Source of the DNA: Streptomyces sp. A2-16
Lineage (GTDB): Bacteria; Actinomycetota; Actinomycetes; Streptomycetales; Streptomycetaceae
Assembly (NCBI RefSeq): GCF_018128905.1
Contig: NZ_CP063808.1
Coordinates: 1-64,000, forward strand
DNA length: 64,000 nucleotides
Direction: 5' to 3'
Shown here: one piece after another, positions 57,436 to 64,000 of the stretch
How positions within the stretch are numbered: position 1 is the stretch's first letter
Layout: the number at the start of each line of letters is the position of its first letter
Program-made: the position numbers and the translations under genes
Notes under the pieces: generated by a model
The model's input: only the letters and a program-made list of their open reading frames with translations
Told to the model about the DNA's origin: nothing
Databases searched by the model: none

Positions 57436-58953
57436 ATGACAGCACTCGACCTCAGCAGCCCCGTGGCCGTCGTCGGCACCGGCACCATGGGCCAGGGCAT
57501 CGCCCAGGTCGCGCTCGTCGCCGGGCACCCGGTGCGGCTGTACGACGCCGTCCCGGGCCGTGCGCGGGAGGCGGCCGACGCGATCGGCGCCCGCCTGGAC
57601 CGGCTCGTCGAGAAGGACCGGCTCACCGCCGCCGACCGGGACGCGGCCCGCGCCCGGCTGGTGGCCGCCGAGCACCTCACCGACCTCGCGGACTGCTCCC
57701 TGGTCGTCGAGGCCGTCCTGGAGCGGCTGGACGTCAAGCAGGAACTGTTCCGCGCCCTCGAGGACATCGTCGTCGAGGACTGTCTGCTCGCCACCAACAC
57801 CTCCTCCCTGTCGGTGACGGCCATCGGCGGCGCTCTGCGCAATCCGGGCCGCTTCGTGGGCCTGCACTTCTTCAACCCCGCGCCGCTGCTGCCGCTGGTC
57901 GAGGTCGTCTCCGGGTTCGCCACCGACGTCTCGTCGGCCACGCGCGCGTACGAGACGGCACGCGCGTGGGGCAAGACACCGGTCGCCTGCGCCGACACCC
58001 CCGGCTTCATCGTCAACCGGATCGCGCGGCCCTTCTACGCCGAGGCGTTCGCGGTCCACGAGGCCCAGGGCGCCGAGCCCGCCACCATCGACGCGGTGCT
58101 GCGCGAGTGCGGCGGCTTCAAGATGGGCGCGTTCGAACTGACCGACCTGATCGGGCAGGACGTCAACGAGTCCGTGACCCACTCCGTGTGGCGGGCCTTC
58201 TTCCAGGACGTGCGCTTCACGCCCTCGCTGGCCCAGCAGCGCCTCGTCGAGTCGGGCCGGCTCGGCCGCAAGAGCGGACAGGGCTGGTACGACTACACCG
58301 ACGGGGCCGAGCGCGACGAGCCGCACACCGCGGAGCCGGCCCAGGCGCCCGCTTACGTCGTCGTCGAGGGAGATCTGGGTCCCGCGTCCGAACTGCTCGC
58401 GCTGATCCGCGAGGCGGGCATCCAGGTCCGCGAGGACGAGGAGGACCACGGCACCCGTCTGGTCCTGCCGAGCGGCGGCCAGCTCGCGCTCGCCGACGGG
58501 CAGACCTCGGTGGAGTTCCGGGACGTCGTCTACTTCGACCTCGCGCTGGACTACCGCAGGGCCACCCGCATCGCGCTGTCCGCCTCCCAGGACACCTCGC
58601 AGCAGACGCTCGGCGAGGCCGTAGGGCTCTTCCAGGCGCTCGGCAAGGACGTCAGCGTCATCGGGGACGTGCCCGGCATGATCGTCGCCCGTACGGTCGC
58701 CCGCATCGTCGACCTCGCGCACGACGCCGTCGCCAAGGGCGTGGCCACCCAGGAGGACATCGACACCGCTATGCGTCTCGGGGTGAACTACCCTCTCGGA
58801 CCGTTCGAGTGGAGCCGCAGGCTCGGCCGCAACTGGGCCTACGCCCTCCTCGACGACCTGCACCTGCGCGACCCGTCCGGACGGTACGCGCCCTCGCTGG
58901 CGCTGTACCGGCACGCGTACGCCTCCGACAAGCGGGAGGGCAGCACCTCATGA
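57436..58953 (+). CDS. 3-hydroxyacyl-CoA dehydrogenase (PaaH-like)
   Basis: The 505-residue enzyme oxidises a 3-hydroxyacyl-CoA, in the Paa pathway 3-hydroxyadipyl-CoA, with NAD. It has an N-terminal Rossmann motif VVGTGTMGQGIAQVA at 12-26, a catalytic-site GLHFFNPAPLLPLVEVV near 143, and two C-terminal dehydrogenase domains (about 190-280 and 410-495). The two-domain length matches PaaH/PaaC-type enzymes. The ATGA overlap couples it to the TetR gene. Confidence 0.93.
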   Translation: MTALDLSSPVAVVGTGTMGQGIAQVALVAGHPVRLYDAVPGRAREAADAIGARLDRLVEKDRLTAADRDAARARLVAAEHLTDLADCSLVVEAVLERLDVKQELFRALEDIVVEDCLLATNTSSLSVTAIGGALRNPGRFVGLHFFNPAPLLPLVEVVSGFATDVSSATRAYETARAWGKTPVACADTPGFIVNRIARPFYAEAFAVHEAQGAEPATIDAVLRECGGFKMGAFELTDLIGQDVNESVTHSVWRAFFQDVRFTPSLAQQRLVESGRLGRKSGQGWYDYTDGAERDEPHTAEPAQAPAYVVVEGDLGPASELLALIREAGIQVREDEEDHGTRLVLPSGGQLALADGQTSVEFRDVVYFDLALDYRRATRIALSASQDTSQQTLGEAVGLFQALGKDVSVIGDVPGMIVARTVARIVDLAHDAVAKGVATQEDIDTAMRLGVNYPLGPFEWSRRLGRNWAYALLDDLHLRDPSGRYAPSLALYRHAYASDKREGSTS

Positions 58954-59540
58954 CGACCGCCAAGCGCGACACGTACACCCCCGAGACGCTGCTGTCCGTC
59001 GCCGTCCAGGTCTTCAACGAGCGCGGCTACGACGGCACCTCCATGGAGCACCTCTCCAAGGCCGCCGGCATCTCCAAGTCGTCGATCTACCACCATGTGG
59101 CCGGCAAGGAGGAGCTCCTGCGCAGGGCCGTCAGCCGGGCCCTGGACGGCCTCTTCGGGATCCTCGACGAGGAGCACGCGCGCGTGGGCCCCGCCTCCGA
59201 CCGCCTGGAGTGGGTCGTGCGGCGCATGGTCGAGGTGCTGATCGCCGAACTCCCTTACGTCACCCTGCTGCTGCGGGTGCGCGGCAACACGGACACCGAG
59301 CGGTGGGCCCTGGAGCGCCGCCGCGACTTCGACCACCGGGTCGCCGAACTCCTGAAGGCGGCGGCCGCGGACGGCGACGTGCGCGGGGACGTGGAGGTAC
59401 GCCTGGCGACCCGCCTCGTCTTCGGCATGATCAACTCCATCGTGGAGTGGTACCGCCCGGACGGCCGCGGCATGAACGAACGCGAAGTGGCGGACGCCGT
59501 GGCTCAGTTGATCTTCGGGGGCCTGCGCAGGGCCTCCTGA
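58950..59540 (+). CDS. paaR: TetR family regulator (PaaR-like)
   Basis: The 196-residue protein has an N-terminal TetR helix-turn-helix (about 10-55, with GYDGTSMEHLSKAAGISKSS) and a helical ligand-binding C-terminus. Its translational coupling to a paa dehydrogenase and the identical operators at 52049 and 57366 argue that it represses phenylacetate genes and responds to a CoA ester, as PaaR does in Corynebacterium and others. The symbol is inferred. Confidence 0.8.
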   Translation: MTTAKRDTYTPETLLSVAVQVFNERGYDGTSMEHLSKAAGISKSSIYHHVAGKEELLRRAVSRALDGLFGILDEEHARVGPASDRLEWVVRRMVEVLIAELPYVTLLLRVRGNTDTERWALERRRDFDHRVAELLKAAAADGDVRGDVEVRLATRLVFGMINSIVEWYRPDGRGMNEREVADAVAQLIFGGLRRAS

Positions 59541-59542
59541 AC

Positions 59543-60043
59543 TCAGCCCTGCGGTTCCAGGTCCTCCTCCTCGAAGACCAGCAGGGTGCGGGTGCTGAGC
59601 ACCTCCGGGATCGCCTGGAGGCGGGTGAGGACGAGTTCGCGCAGGGACCTGTTGTCCGAGGTGTGGACGAGCAGCAGGACGTCGAAGTCACCGCCGACCA
59701 GCGCGATGTGAGAGGCCCCGGGCAGCTGTCTGAGCTGCTCGCGGACCGTGCGCCAGGAGTTCTGGACGATCTTCAGGGTGATGTAGGCCGAGGTGCCCTG
59801 GCCTGCGCGCTCGTGGTTCACACGGGCGCCGAAGCCACGGATGACGCCGTCCTCGACGAGGCGGTTGATGCGCGCGTAGGCGTTGGCGCGCGAGACGTGC
59901 ACCCGCTCGGCGACCGACCTTATCGACGCGCGGCCGTCCGCCTGGAGCATCTGGAGGATGTCCTGATCGATGGCGTCGAGCGGACGCGGGGGCGGAAGGG
60001 GGACGCCGCCCGCCGGTCCTTCGGCCATTTGTTCAGGTGCCAT
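59543..60043 (-). CDS. Lrp/AsnC family regulator
   Basis: The 166-residue protein has a helix-turn-helix (about 28-75, with ASIRSVAERVHVSRANAYARINRL) and a C-terminal RAM ligand domain (about 85-155). It lies divergent from a 2-oxoacid dehydrogenase operon, the arrangement of bkdR regulators of branched-chain catabolism. The ATG at 60043 has GGAGG upstream; one at 60064 lacks a site. It ends 2 bp from the paaR stop (convergent). Confidence 0.9.
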   Translation of the reverse strand: MAPEQMAEGPAGGVPLPPPRPLDAIDQDILQMLQADGRASIRSVAERVHVSRANAYARINRLVEDGVIRGFGARVNHERAGQGTSAYITLKIVQNSWRTVREQLRQLPGASHIALVGGDFDVLLLVHTSDNRSLRELVLTRLQAIPEVLSTRTLLVFEEEDLEPQG

Positions 60044-60084
60044 GTCCCCCTGCCTCCCTGCCATGGACGTACTGCGTTCATTGG

Positions 60085-60114
60085 AGGCTGTGGAGAACCG
60101 TTTGTCCACAGCCT
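60085..60114. promoter_or_regulatory. Inverted repeat with a DnaA box, between the Lrp and E1-alpha genes
   Basis: AGGCTGTGGA (60085-60094) and TCCACAGCCT (60105-60114) form a perfect 10-bp inverted repeat with a 10-bp loop. The second arm overlaps a perfect TTGTCCACA (60102-60110). Confidence 0.65.
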
Positions 60115-60144
60115 GAGGGGGCCAGTAGCCAAAATGTGCCGACG

Positions 60145-60158
60145 ACCGAACAATCGGT
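60145..60158. promoter_or_regulatory. PaaR-type operator upstream of the 2-oxoacid dehydrogenase operon
   Basis: ACCGAACAATCGGT differs at one central base from the operator at 57366-57379. It lies 60 bp before the E1-alpha start. Confidence 0.7.
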
Positions 60159-60217
60159 AGGTGAGGCGCCTCACACCCGTAGTGCGCCCGAAGCCGCTCC
60201 CACGAGGAGGTGCCGTC

Positions 60218-61363
60218 ATGACGGTCATGGAGCAGCGGGGCGCGTACCGGCCATCGCCGCCGCCCGCATGGCAGCCCCGCATGGACCCAGCGCCCCTGCT
60301 GCCCGACGCCGAGCCCTACCGCGTGCTCGGCACGGAGGCGGCCGGCAAGGCCGACCCGGCCCTGCTGCGCCGCCTGCACGCGGAACTGGTGCGTGGCCGC
60401 CGCTACAACACCCAGGCCACTGCCCTCACCAAGCAGGGCCGCCTCGCCGTCTACCCCTCCAGCACCGGTCAGGAGGCCTGCGAGGTCGCCGCCGCGCTGG
60501 CCCTCCAGGAGCGCGACTGGCTCTTCCCCAGCTACCGCGACACCCTCGCCGCCGTCGCCCGCGGCCTGGACCCCGTCCAGGCCCTGACCCTGCTGCGCGG
60601 CGACTGGCACACCGGCTACGACCCGCGCGAGCGCCGGGTGGCCCCCCTGTGCACCCCTCTCGCCACCCAGCTCCCGCACGCCGTCGGCCTCGCCCACGCC
60701 GCCCGCCTCAAGGGCGACGACGTGGTCGCGCTCGCCATGGTCGGCGACGGCGGCACCAGCGAGGGCGACTTCCACGAGGCGCTGAACTTCGCCGCCGTCT
60801 GGCAGGCCCCGGTCGTCTTCCTGGTCCAGAACAACGGCTTCGCGATCTCCGTCCCCCTCGCCAAGCAGACCGCGGCCCCGTCCCTGGCCCACAAGGCCGT
60901 CGGCTACGGCATGCCCGGGCGCCTGGTCGACGGCAACGACGCGGCCGCCGTGCACGAGGTCCTCACCACCGCCGTACGCCATGCGCGCGCGGGCGGCGGT
61001 CCCACCCTGGTGGAGGCGATCACCTACCGCGTGGACGCCCACACCAACGCCGACGACGCGACCCGCTACCGCGGCGACGCCGAGGTGGAGACCTGGCGCG
61101 GACACGACCCGATCGCCCTCATCGAGCGCGAACTGACCGAGCGCGGCCTGATCGACGAGGCCGGCATCGAGGCCGTACGCGAGGACGCCGAGGAGTTCGC
61201 GGCCGGGCTGCGCGAGCGCATGAACCAGGACCCGGTCCTCGACCCCATGGACCTGTTCGCCCATGTCTACGCCGAGCCCACCCCGCAACTGCGCGAGCAG
61301 CAGGCCCAGTTGCGTGCCGAGCTCGAGGCCGAGCACGACTCCCACGGGGGTACCCAGCGATGA
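60218..61363 (+). CDS. 2-oxoacid dehydrogenase E1 component, alpha subunit
   Basis: The 381-residue subunit uses thiamine diphosphate to decarboxylate a 2-oxoacid: pyruvate or branched-chain 2-oxoacids. The thiamine-binding motif GDGGTSEGDFHEALNFAAVW near 177 and the ending NN in VQNNGFAISVP fit E1-alpha. A strong GAGGAGG site precedes the ATG at 60218. The Lrp-type regulator next door favours branched-chain substrates, but the enzyme could be pyruvate dehydrogenase. It is coupled by ATGA to E1-beta. Confidence 0.92.
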   Translation: MTVMEQRGAYRPSPPPAWQPRMDPAPLLPDAEPYRVLGTEAAGKADPALLRRLHAELVRGRRYNTQATALTKQGRLAVYPSSTGQEACEVAAALALQERDWLFPSYRDTLAAVARGLDPVQALTLLRGDWHTGYDPRERRVAPLCTPLATQLPHAVGLAHAARLKGDDVVALAMVGDGGTSEGDFHEALNFAAVWQAPVVFLVQNNGFAISVPLAKQTAAPSLAHKAVGYGMPGRLVDGNDAAAVHEVLTTAVRHARAGGGPTLVEAITYRVDAHTNADDATRYRGDAEVETWRGHDPIALIERELTERGLIDEAGIEAVREDAEEFAAGLRERMNQDPVLDPMDLFAHVYAEPTPQLREQQAQLRAELEAEHDSHGGTQR

Positions 61364-62364
61364 CCACCGTCGCCCTCAAACCGGCCACCATGGCGCAGGC
61401 CCTCACGCGCGCGCTGCGCGACGCGATGGCGGCCGACCCCACCGTGCACGTCATGGGTGAGGACGTCGGCACCCTCGGCGGTGTCTTCCGGGTCACCGAC
61501 GGACTGGCCAAGGAGTTCGGCGAGGACCGCTGCACGGACACCCCGCTCGCCGAGGCGGGCATCCTCGGCACGGCCGTCGGCATGGCGATGTACGGGCTGC
61601 GGCCGGTCGTGGAGATGCAGTTCGACGCCTTCGCCTACCCGGCGTTCGAGCAGCTGATCAGCCATGTGGCGAAGATGCGCAACCGCACGCGCGGGGCGAT
61701 GCCGCTCCCGATCACCATCCGGGTCCCCTACGGCGGCGGCATCGGCGGCGTCGAGCACCACAGCGACGCCTCCGAGGCGTACTACATGGCGACCCCGGGA
61801 CTCCATGTCGTCACGCCCGCGACCGTCGCCGACGCCTACGGTCTGCTGCGCGCCGCCATCGCCTCCGACGACCCGGTCGTTGTCCTGGAGCCCAAGCGGC
61901 TGTACTGGTCGAAGGACGCCTGGAACCCGGACGATCCGCAGACCGTTGAACCGATAGGCCGCGCGGTGGTGCGGCGCTCCGGGCGCAGCGCCACACTCAT
62001 CACGTACGGGCCGTCCGTACCCGTGTGCCTCGAAGCCGCCGAGGCCGCGCGGGAGGAGGGCTGGGACCTCGAAGTCGTCGACCTGCGCTCACTGGTGCCG
62101 TTCGACGACGACACGGTCGCGGCCTCGGTACGGCGGACCGGACGGGCGGTCGTCGTGCACGAGTCGGGCGGGTTCGGCGGACCGGGCGGGGAGATCGCGG
62201 CCCGGGTCACGGAGCGCTGCTTCCACCATCTGGAGGCGCCGGTGCTGCGCGTGGCCGGGTTCGACATCCCGTATCCGCCGCCGATGCTGGAGCGTCACCA
62301 CCTGCCCGGCGTGGACCGGATCCTGGACGCCGTGGGGCGTCTGCAATGGGAGGCGGAGAGCTGA
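61360..62364 (+). CDS. 2-oxoacid dehydrogenase E1 component, beta subunit
   Basis: The 334-residue subunit completes the E1 heterotetramer. It has the beta-subunit motifs MGEDVGTLGGVFRVT, DTPLAEAGILGTAVGMA, and MQFDAFAYPAFEQL, then a transketolase C-terminal domain with ITYGPSV. It overlaps E1-alpha by 4 bp and E2 by 1 bp, which marks an operon. Confidence 0.94.
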   Translation: MTTVALKPATMAQALTRALRDAMAADPTVHVMGEDVGTLGGVFRVTDGLAKEFGEDRCTDTPLAEAGILGTAVGMAMYGLRPVVEMQFDAFAYPAFEQLISHVAKMRNRTRGAMPLPITIRVPYGGGIGGVEHHSDASEAYYMATPGLHVVTPATVADAYGLLRAAIASDDPVVVLEPKRLYWSKDAWNPDDPQTVEPIGRAVVRRSGRSATLITYGPSVPVCLEAAEAAREEGWDLEVVDLRSLVPFDDDTVAASVRRTGRAVVVHESGGFGGPGGEIAARVTERCFHHLEAPVLRVAGFDIPYPPPMLERHHLPGVDRILDAVGRLQWEAES

Positions 62365-63674
62365 TGGCGCAGGTGCTGGAGTTCAGGCTGCCGGATCTCG
62401 GCGAGGGCCTGACCGAGGCGGAGATCGTCCGCTGGCTGGTGGAGGTCGGCGACGTCGTCGCGGTCGACCAGCCGGTCGTCGAGGTCGAGACGGCCAAGGC
62501 CATGGTCGACGTCCCCTGCCCCTATGCCGGTGTCGTCACGGCCCGCTTCGGCGAGGAGGGCAGTGAACTCCCGGTGGGGTCACCGCTCATCACGGTCGCG
62601 GTGGGGGCGTCGGCCCCCGACCCGGGCGCGCAGGCCGAGGGCTCGGGGAACGTCCTGGTCGGGTACGGCACCTCGGAGGCCCCCGCGCGCAGGCGCAGGG
62701 TCCGGCGGGAGCAGCAGGTCCTGGTACCGGTGAACGGCCGGTCGGCACCTGCCGAAGCTCCCGAGGTGATCGAGGGCCCCGTCCCCGTGATCTCCCCGCT
62801 CGTCCGCCGCCTCGCCCGCGAGAACGGCCTCGACCTCAGGGAACTCACCGGCTCCGGCCCCGACGGACTGATCCTGAGGGCCGACGTCGAGTACGCCCTG
62901 CGGGCCGCGGCCGCACAGGAGCGCCCGGCATCTGCACCGACCGCCGCCCCGGAGGCGCGAGCGGCGGCCCCCGCCGCGACAGCCGTGGGGACCCGCATCC
63001 CCCTCAAGGGTGTGCGTGGAGCGGTCGCCGACAAGCTGTCCCGCAGCCGGAGCGAGATTCCCGACGCCACCTGCTGGGTGGACGCCGACGCGACCGAACT
63101 CATGCGGGCGCGTGCCGCGATGAACGCGACCGGCGGTCCGAAGATCTCCCTGCTCGCGCTCCTCGCCCGGATCTGCACCGCCGCCCTCGGCCGTTTCCCC
63201 GAGCTGAACTCCACCGTGGACATGGCGGCCAGGGAGATCGTGCGGCTGGACGCCGTGCACCTGGGGTTCGCCGCGCAGACCGAGCGGGGACTGGTCGTGC
63301 CGGTCGTGAAGGACGCGCACACGCGGGACGCCGAGTCGCTGTCCGCCGAGTTCGCCCGGCTCACCGAGGCGGCCCGCACCGGCAGCCTCAGCCCCGCCGA
63401 ACTCACCGGCGGCACCTTCACGTTGAACAACTACGGCGTCTTCGGCGTCGACGGCTCCACGCCGATCATCAACCACCCCGAGGCGGCCATGCTCGGCGTC
63501 GGCCGCATCGTCCCCAGGCCGTGGGTGCACGAGGGCGAGCTCGCGGTGCGTCAGGTCGTCCAGCTCTCGCTCACCTTCGACCACCGGGTGTGCGACGGCG
63601 GCACCGCGGGCGGCTTCCTGCGCTACGTGGCGGACTGCGTGGAACAACCGGCGGTGCTGCTGCGCACCCTGTGA
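62364..63674 (+). CDS. 2-oxoacid dehydrogenase E2 acyltransferase
   Basis: The 436-residue E2 has a lipoyl domain (1-80, lipoylated Lys in VETAKAMVD), a flexible linker, a peripheral-subunit-binding domain (about 140-175, SPLVRRLARENG) and a catalytic domain (about 205-436) ending in the HxxxDG-type active site DHRVCDGG. It transfers the acyl group to CoA. E3 is not in this window, so a shared E3 is likely. The ATG at 62364 overlaps the E1-beta stop (TGATG). Confidence 0.94.
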   Translation: MAQVLEFRLPDLGEGLTEAEIVRWLVEVGDVVAVDQPVVEVETAKAMVDVPCPYAGVVTARFGEEGSELPVGSPLITVAVGASAPDPGAQAEGSGNVLVGYGTSEAPARRRRVRREQQVLVPVNGRSAPAEAPEVIEGPVPVISPLVRRLARENGLDLRELTGSGPDGLILRADVEYALRAAAAQERPASAPTAAPEARAAAPAATAVGTRIPLKGVRGAVADKLSRSRSEIPDATCWVDADATELMRARAAMNATGGPKISLLALLARICTAALGRFPELNSTVDMAAREIVRLDAVHLGFAAQTERGLVVPVVKDAHTRDAESLSAEFARLTEAARTGSLSPAELTGGTFTLNNYGVFGVDGSTPIINHPEAAMLGVGRIVPRPWVHEGELAVRQVVQLSLTFDHRVCDGGTAGGFLRYVADCVEQPAVLLRTL

Positions 63675-63689
63675 CCGCGGCACCCGGGA

Positions 63690-63729
63690 CCGGTGCCGCG
63701 ACCGGTACCGGGTTCGCGACCGGCACCGC
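63690..63729 (+). terminator. Probable terminator after the E2 gene
   Basis: CGGTGCCG (63691-63698) can pair with CGGCACCG (63721-63728) around an inner perfect CCGGTACCGG. GC-rich repeats make the exact fold uncertain. Confidence 0.45.
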
Positions 63730-63812
63730 GACCGCGCACAGGACACCCGCACCCCGTGATCCCGGCGCCGCCGCACGTTCCCTGTGATCGCTACGGCACG
63801 CATACTCGGGGG

Positions 63813-64000
63813 GTGACTTCGTACGAGTCCTCGAACGACCCGGGCGCCGGGCCCGTGTACGACGTGGTCGTGCTCGCCGGGGGCGCGGCCCGGAGGCTCG
63901 GCGGCGCGGACAAGCCCGGTGTGCGGGTGGGAGGACGCGCCCTGCTCGACCGCGTCCTCGCGGCCTGCGCCGACGCGGACACCACCGTCGTCGTCGCCGA
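63813..64000 (+). CDS. MobA-like nucleotidyltransferase, 5' end only
   Basis: The frame starting GTG at 63813 reads VVVLAGGAARRLGGADKP, then VRVGGRALLDRVLAAC. This is the NTP-binding start of MobA-type molybdenum cofactor guanylyltransferases and related sugar nucleotidyltransferases. Only about 62 codons lie inside the window, so full function cannot be decided. A GGGGG run precedes the start. Confidence 0.8.
   Translation, partial: MTSYESSNDPGAGPVYDVVVLAGGAARRLGGADKPGVRVGGRALLDRVLAACADADTTVVVA

Noticed and set aside
57405..59540. 711-codon frame over the 3-hydroxyacyl-CoA dehydrogenase
   Set aside because: It is an out-of-frame shadow that becomes PaaR only at its end; the real genes are coupled by ATGA.

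Overview
The window is a core stretch of a Streptomyces (or closely related high-GC actinomycete) chromosome around the replication origin. The evidence is the very high G+C with GTG and TTG starts, the order dnaA-oriC-dnaN-gnd-recF-gyrB-gyrA, a DnaA with a long low-complexity domain II, many TTGTCCACA-type DnaA boxes, a perfect ParB site, and the fhaAB-pstP-rodA-pbpA-pknB cell-wall cluster. I see no insertion sequence, prophage, CRISPR array or biosynthetic gene cluster.

Layout. 1-7 kb: dnaA, an 881-bp oriC, dnaN, 6-phosphogluconate dehydrogenase, recF and a DUF721 (DciA-like) gene. 7-13 kb: gyrB, gyrA, a DUF3566 membrane protein and tRNA-Ile. 13-20.5 kb: small and secreted proteins, DLW-39, an orphan Ser/Thr kinase with a repeat-rich linker, an XRE regulator with a probable operator, and tRNA-Ala. 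20.8-25 kb: a GH26-like lipoprotein, DUF5324, peptidyl-prolyl isomerase, rhomboid protease and CrgA. 25-29.3 kb: a DUF881 protein, three class E-type sortases and a pabA/trpG-like amidotransferase. 29.3-37.5 kb: the reverse-strand cell-wall and signalling operon. 37.9-43.9 kb: tRNA-Leu, an ABC exporter and a divergent two-component system. 44-47 kb: DUF2252, J-domain, rhodanese and small membrane proteins. 47-60 kb: an acyl-CoA dehydrogenase, paaABCDE, a DUF5819-HTTM-TrmH operon, paaN, a 3-hydroxyacyl-CoA dehydrogenase and a PaaR-like TetR regulator. 60-64 kb: an Lrp/AsnC regulator, a three-gene 2-oxoacid dehydrogenase operon, and the start of a MobA-like gene.

How the genes fit together. The first 12 kb supplies initiation, clamp loading, repair and supercoiling. 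The middle supplies cell division and wall synthesis (CrgA, RodA/FtsW, PBP, PknB/PstP with FHA readers) and surface anchoring (sortases). The last third is catabolism of phenylacetate and acyl-CoAs. It appears to be wired by one shared palindrome, ACCGAACGATCGGT and near variants, found upstream of paaA, between paaN and the 3-hydroxyacyl-CoA dehydrogenase/TetR pair, and upstream of the 2-oxoacid dehydrogenase operon.

The best leads are that shared operator; a KstR-type palindrome upstream of the acyl-CoA dehydrogenase; one TTA (bldA) codon in the first sortase; a ParB site inside the ABC permease gene; DnaA-box clusters outside oriC, especially the inverted TTATCCACA pair beside crgA; a palindrome at the XRE regulator's own promoter; and the coupled DUF5819-HTTM membrane pair. 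No wholly new system is proven by the sequence alone.
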